From positions 992,001 to 1,056,000 of the forward strand of contig JAGTJL010000002.1 of assembly GCA_020746875.1 (NCBI GenBank): 64,000 nucleotides of DNA, read 5' to 3'. Under the pieces are notes generated by a model that was not told where the DNA came from, made no database searches, and was given only the letters and a program-made list of their open reading frames with translations. The stretch comes from Rhexocercosporidium sp. MPI-PUGE-AT-0058. Its lineage: Eukaryota > Ascomycota > Leotiomycetes > Helotiales. The number at the start of each line of letters is the position of its first letter. Positions within the stretch are counted from its first letter, which is position 1. Positions 59,701 through 64,000 of this stretch are shown here, piece by piece. Position numbers and translations under genes: made by a program.

Positions 59701-60022
59701 GTTTATAAAATCTATTAATACTTCGTTCTTATATAAATTAATAATTCAGGAATATAAACTCTATTAATATAATTACTTAAGAGATTAAGTCGATTCTTAA
59801 AGGAGATTTCTTCTTATAATTATAATTAATTAATAATAATAAGTACTTTAGTAACTAGCCGAGCTCCTCGCTTAACCACTTATTATTCGTTAATAAAGTT
59901 CGGCTTTTTTATTTTATTATTATAGCCTTTTTCTTTAATATATTTTATTCTTTACTTTTTTATATATTCTTTTCTTTTACGTTTATAATTCTTATTATCT
60001 TTTTAAAAAAAGTTTTACTTAT

Positions 60023-60227
60023 ATTAATCTATAAGAATTCTTATTAATATAAAACTCTAGCTTAAAGCCGAAATAATAAAATTTCGATAAAGTTCCGGAC
60101 CGATATATAAAAAGCTTTACTCTTATCTTAAAAGAATATTTTATAATACTTTTGAAATCACTTAATAATATTAATATTTATTCAAGTGATTTTATTATTA
60201 TATGTCCCGGTATAATTACACTAATAC
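60023..60227 (+). repeat. Copia-3a 3' LTR (205 bp)
   Basis: Partner of 52960-53164. The two copies carry reciprocal transitions (G-to-A in one half here, C-to-T in the other half of the 5' copy). Confidence 0.75.
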
Positions 60228-60232
60228 GATCT

Positions 60233-60860
60233 TAATATTACTTAGTTCATCTTCAATTAAGAGAAGCGTCGCGTTAATTATTTTATTAAAGTTTTTAACG
60301 CTAAAGCTCAAAAGTCTTCATAAAAACTTATAATATCTTTAACTAAGGAGCTTTATATTAACGTTATATCGGCGATTAACAGGCTACGCGACGCGCTAAT
60401 TTCAACTTTCTCTTAAGAATTCGAGGACTTAAAGGAAAGTAATATTAAGCTTATAACTGAGATTTCCGGACTTTAAGAAGTAAATAAACTTAATATTCGC
60501 TAATAAGTTCCTTATTAACCTCCGGCGAAGGACTTCCAAAAGGTTTATTTTAATTCTTTTAAGAATAATATAATTAAAAACTTTAAGGCCGGAGCTATTA
60601 AGAATAATAATTATATTAATATTATTAAGAACTTAAGTAATAAAGATAAGTCTACTATTATTACTTAAAGATAAATCTAAGGTTTTTACTTAATAATTTA
60701 TTAACGAGGGATTAGCGTTTACTCGGCGAGGTATTTTAATTTTCTGATTTTCTTAAGTATTACGTTCTTATTATAACGCGAATAAATAATATAAGCTTTT
60801 TTTTCCTTTAAGTATTACCGTTTAAATTATAATATTTAATACGCTTTTAAAACTGTAAAA
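60233..60860 (+). pseudogene. Unidentified ORF relic, second part
   Basis: Continues the frame broken at 52953. Across the excised Copia-3a it reads ADLNIT(stop)FIFN and then NRLRDALISTFS, EFEDLKESNIKLITEISGLQ, KDFQKVYFNSFKNNIIKNF. TAA stops sit where Gln codons would be expected. It is coiled-coil-like. The frame fades after about 60680. Confidence 0.4.
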
Positions 60861-60879
60861 CCTTATAGGCAAAAGCAGA

Positions 60880-63800
60880 AAGGTATATAATATTATAATA
60901 TATCTTTAGCGAGTCGTCGGCGTAGCCTTGGCGACTCTCCTTCGAATCCTTCGAAGAAGCAAGAAGTTATAAGCTTATCTTCGCCGGCGCTTCGCCTTCT
61001 TTTCCGTAGCGTTTCAATCTTTTAATAACTTAATTAGCTCTTAAAAATTAATAAGATTCTTTATTAACTCTTAAGAATCATACGTTAAGCTAAATCTTTT
61101 CTATTTAATAAGGTATTATTCTTTACTTTTAATCACTCGTCGATTTAAGAAAGTTTTAATAACTTATTATTCTTTTTTATTAACGAGATCAGATTAAACG
61201 ACTTCCGACGATTCGCCGGGCTTTTGCTAGTACGATTCTAATAATAATATATAAAAGACGTTATATAAACGGCTATATTTAGGAGGTAATTCTAGCTTAT
61301 ACGCTTATTTTCCGATTCTTTTAATGATTTTAAAAGGCCTTAGGAATTAATAATTTAGCTTTTTGTTTAAACGAATTATCTTAATATTCCTTAACAAAAG
61401 TAAGACTTATTATTTAATTTTAAATTCTATAAAGTAATAGTTTTTATTATATTATTTCGCTTAGTTTTCTTTAGTTCTTCGCTAATTAGTTTTCAGCTCT
61501 TAGCGTTTCTTAATAATTTCTTTTATTTATTTTTTAATAATTAATATCTTTTTTCTTATAAGATCGTCCTCGATTCCCTGGCGAGAATTTAGCGATATAC
61601 CGTATTTAGCTTTATTTAGAGTCATTTTAATAGACTTATAATAAGTATTTATATACGCGAACTTCGCTAAAAGCAAGAGATTTACTTAATCGTCTTATAA
61701 ATAATAAATAAAATATTTTAGTTACGCTTTTAAAGCTTAGTTCTGTCGCTTTATTTGTCCGTCTATTTACAGATAAAACGCTGTCGAAAGGCTTCTTATT
61801 ATTCATAAATGAAAATAAAATTCCGTTCAGAATTTTAAAGTAAATATAAAGCTTTTATTTATAATAATTATTATAAGTAAACCGTAATCTTTGAATTAGT
61901 AATTAATAAACAGGCGTATTAAAAGCGGTATATTAATAGTTTTTAAGCACGAGATATATTTAATATCTTTAGTAAATCTGTCGACAATTACTAATAAATT
62001 ATTAAAGACTTTACTTATAATATTACTTTTATAAAGTGCTAAATCTATAATAAAATTCATTATAATTAACTTAAATAATTTACTAAGTTAGCTCGGCGCT
62101 TGCATTTCATTAGTTACTTTTCTGCGTTTTACTTTTATTCTTTAGTAAATATTACAAGTCTTAACGTATTTTTTAATATTTATTAATATCTTCGATCAGA
62201 AATACTTCCGCTAGATAAGCTTTAGTATTTTTTTATAATTAAAATAGCTTGTAATTAGATTATTATAATATATCTTTATAATTTCATTACGAACGGCATT
62301 ATTTTGAGGGACGTAAGCTATTCGCCGGTGTTTTAGTAAATTATTATTATTAATATTCTAATTTAAATCTTCAATATTTTATAATCTAGCTCGCTTTTCA
62401 ATAATTAAAGCGTCTTTTTTTTATAATTTTAAGAGCAGCGAAAGAAGCGAGTTCGATTTAGGGTTTGCCGTTTCGGCTTTTATAACTCTCGTTATAAGAA
62501 ATTATAATATAATATATTTATAATTACGCTGGCTAGCGTTCTGCTTCTCGCCGGCTTTACGTAAGAGGTTATTTAAGCTTTTAAATAAGTTCTGGGAATT
62601 ATTAAGTTATATAAAAATATACCGCTAATTAGGCGTAAAAGTTATTTTTATAGCCTCAGTCGACGTATTTATTATAATATTATCGCCGGCAAGTTAAGAG
62701 ATATAAGTTAGTCGGTATAATATATTATCGTTTTCTCGCCGGATGTTTTCTGTCGTACTATTAGTTATATTAAATACACGGATTAATTTATTTTAAAATA
62801 TACTTTATAACTTATTTTATAAGGTAAGGAATATAATATTCTCTTTATCTTTTGCTAGCTTATAGTCAGGCTTACGCGAGGGTTTATTTACGGAATTATT
62901 CTTCCTTCCTTTATAGATTATTATAAAGTTATATTTAAATAGTTTTAAAGCTTATTTAGCTTATCGCCGGCTTAATACCGTCGTCGTTATAAAATAACGG
63001 AAGTTATTATAATTTATTAATACTTTAATAAGGGCTAGATTACTTTTTAAATAATACTTTTAATATACGAAGTACTTAACGATCGCAAGGAGTTCCTGAT
63101 TATATACTTTATAATTTAATTTAATAATATTTAGCTTCTTACTAAAGAATATAATAAGATATTATACGGCTTTTTCTCCGTCTTTCACCGGTTACTCGCT
63201 GGGTTGAGAGAGGATTCTTGCAATTGCAAATCCAGACGTATCGGTCTTTAGCCTTCTTAACTTATTAAAATTAAAATATATAAGAAAAAAGGCTGACGTA
63301 AATACATCTTTTAATACGTTAAAAGCTTTTTTTTTAATAATATTTTAATAAAAGATAAAAGTAGGTTGCCTTTTCTTCTTACTTCCCGTTAAGCTTATTA
63401 TTAGCCGAGTAATAACTAAGAAGTTTGCGATAAAACGCCGGTAAAAGTTGGCGAAGCCGATAAAAACTTAGATATTTTTAATACTTTTAAGCTTTAATTA
63501 GTCCTTAATAATATTTATTCGGCTTTGCTTTATTAATATTTTAATAAGAGATATTATATAACTTAAAAAATCTACGCTTTGAATGCTAAAGGAGTATTTC
63601 GATAGCTTAACGAAGAGATTTGCTTATTATAATCTTTTAAAGACTTAATAAACGTAATTCTCGTATTAAGATAGATCCGTTAAATATATTAAGATATTAT
63701 CAAAATAAATAATATAAATGATATTTATAAGTCCTGTTAATATATCGTTAATATATGCTTAGAATATCGCCGGCGCATTAGATAATCCGAACGGCATTAC

Positions 63801-64000
63801 TTAATACTTATAATGCTTATAACGAGTGCGAAATACAGTCTTTTATTCGTTTCTTTCTCTGATTTTAATACGGTAATATATATTTTATAAATCCAAACTA
63901 GTAAAAATCTTCGCGTTCCGGAGTTTATTTAGCGTCTCGCTAATTAACGGCAAAGGGTATCGATCCTTGATCGTAATCTGGTTTAAAGTCTTGTAATCGA
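60880..64000 (-). pseudogene. Gypsy-4 pol relic, truncated by the window edge
   Basis: Minus-strand Ty3/Gypsy pol. RT starts at the right edge ([40 protein letters not shown], near 63960-63740). An integrase relic includes TDGQIKRQN near 61755-61785. The integrase C-terminal end YKLELPPKYSRLYNVFY lies near 61250-61300. A charged terminal frame (RLKRYGKEGEAPAKI) is near 60975-61020. Stops are frequent and the composition is RIP-like. gag and the 5' LTR are beyond 64000. Confidence 0.72.

Larger units (their letters stand above)
52960..60227 (+). mobile_element. Copia-3a: full-length RIP-degraded Ty1/Copia retrotransposon
   Basis: 7268 bp with 205-bp LTRs (52960-53164 and 60023-60227), flanked by CGATCT or GATCT on both sides (52954/52955-52959 and 60227/60228-60232). 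Removing it rejoins a reading frame of the surrounding relic. Internal order is gag, protease, integrase, RT, RNase H, then an antisense gene. LTR ends are not the usual TG...CA, so the exact boundary is uncertain by a base or two. Confidence 0.78.

Overview
The window looks like a filamentous ascomycete (Pezizomycotina) genome. It has genes with short GT-AG introns, two HET-domain genes and a DUF3435 gene. Most of it is AT-rich repeat in which paired repeat copies differ almost only by C-to-T and G-to-A changes, the signature of repeat-induced point mutation (RIP). All coordinates and comparisons were made by eye.

Layout. 1-3354: normal-composition DNA with an intact five-exon DUF3435 (tyrosine-recombinase-like) gene reading leftward. 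Its upstream side ends in TTAC, exactly where RIP-degraded DNA begins, which suggests the 5' edge of a Starship-type element continuing off the left of the window. 3355-19971: three nested retroelements. A minus-strand Copia relic (Copia-0) is split by a RIP-degraded Gypsy (Gypsy-2; 258-bp LTRs, AATCT target duplication). The 3' LTR of Gypsy-2 is split by a young, unmutated Gypsy (Gypsy-1; identical 202-bp LTRs, ATTAC duplication). 19972-20475: a 504-bp TRIM-like miniature element. 20476-32541: a Copia (Copia-1, plus strand) inserted head-to-head into a copy of its own family (Copia-2, minus strand), plus a 283-bp MITE.

32587-45650: a gene-bearing island with an LTR fragment, a 620-aa HET gene, a broken gene, a second HET gene (two exons, minus) and a RIP-degraded pogo/Fot1-like DNA transposon. 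45650-64000: a RIP-degraded hAT transposon with splice sites still visible, two copies of a third Copia family (Copia-3; one full length, one 5'-truncated), an LTR, a minisatellite, an unidentified ORF relic and the pol of a minus-strand Gypsy (Gypsy-4) running off the right edge.

Main discovery candidate: Gypsy-1, Gypsy-2 and both Copia-3 copies carry, between pol and the 3' LTR and on the strand opposite pol, a gene whose N-terminus is a related cysteine module (C-x2-C-[AV]-R ... C-x-F ... K-C-x2-C ... C). It starts about 380-425 bp before the 3' LTR in each. In Gypsy-1 it is intact and reads as three exons (189 aa). Being antisense, its introns would not be removed from the element's genomic RNA. 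An accessory gene shared by Gypsy and Copia elements in the same antisense position deserves follow-up.
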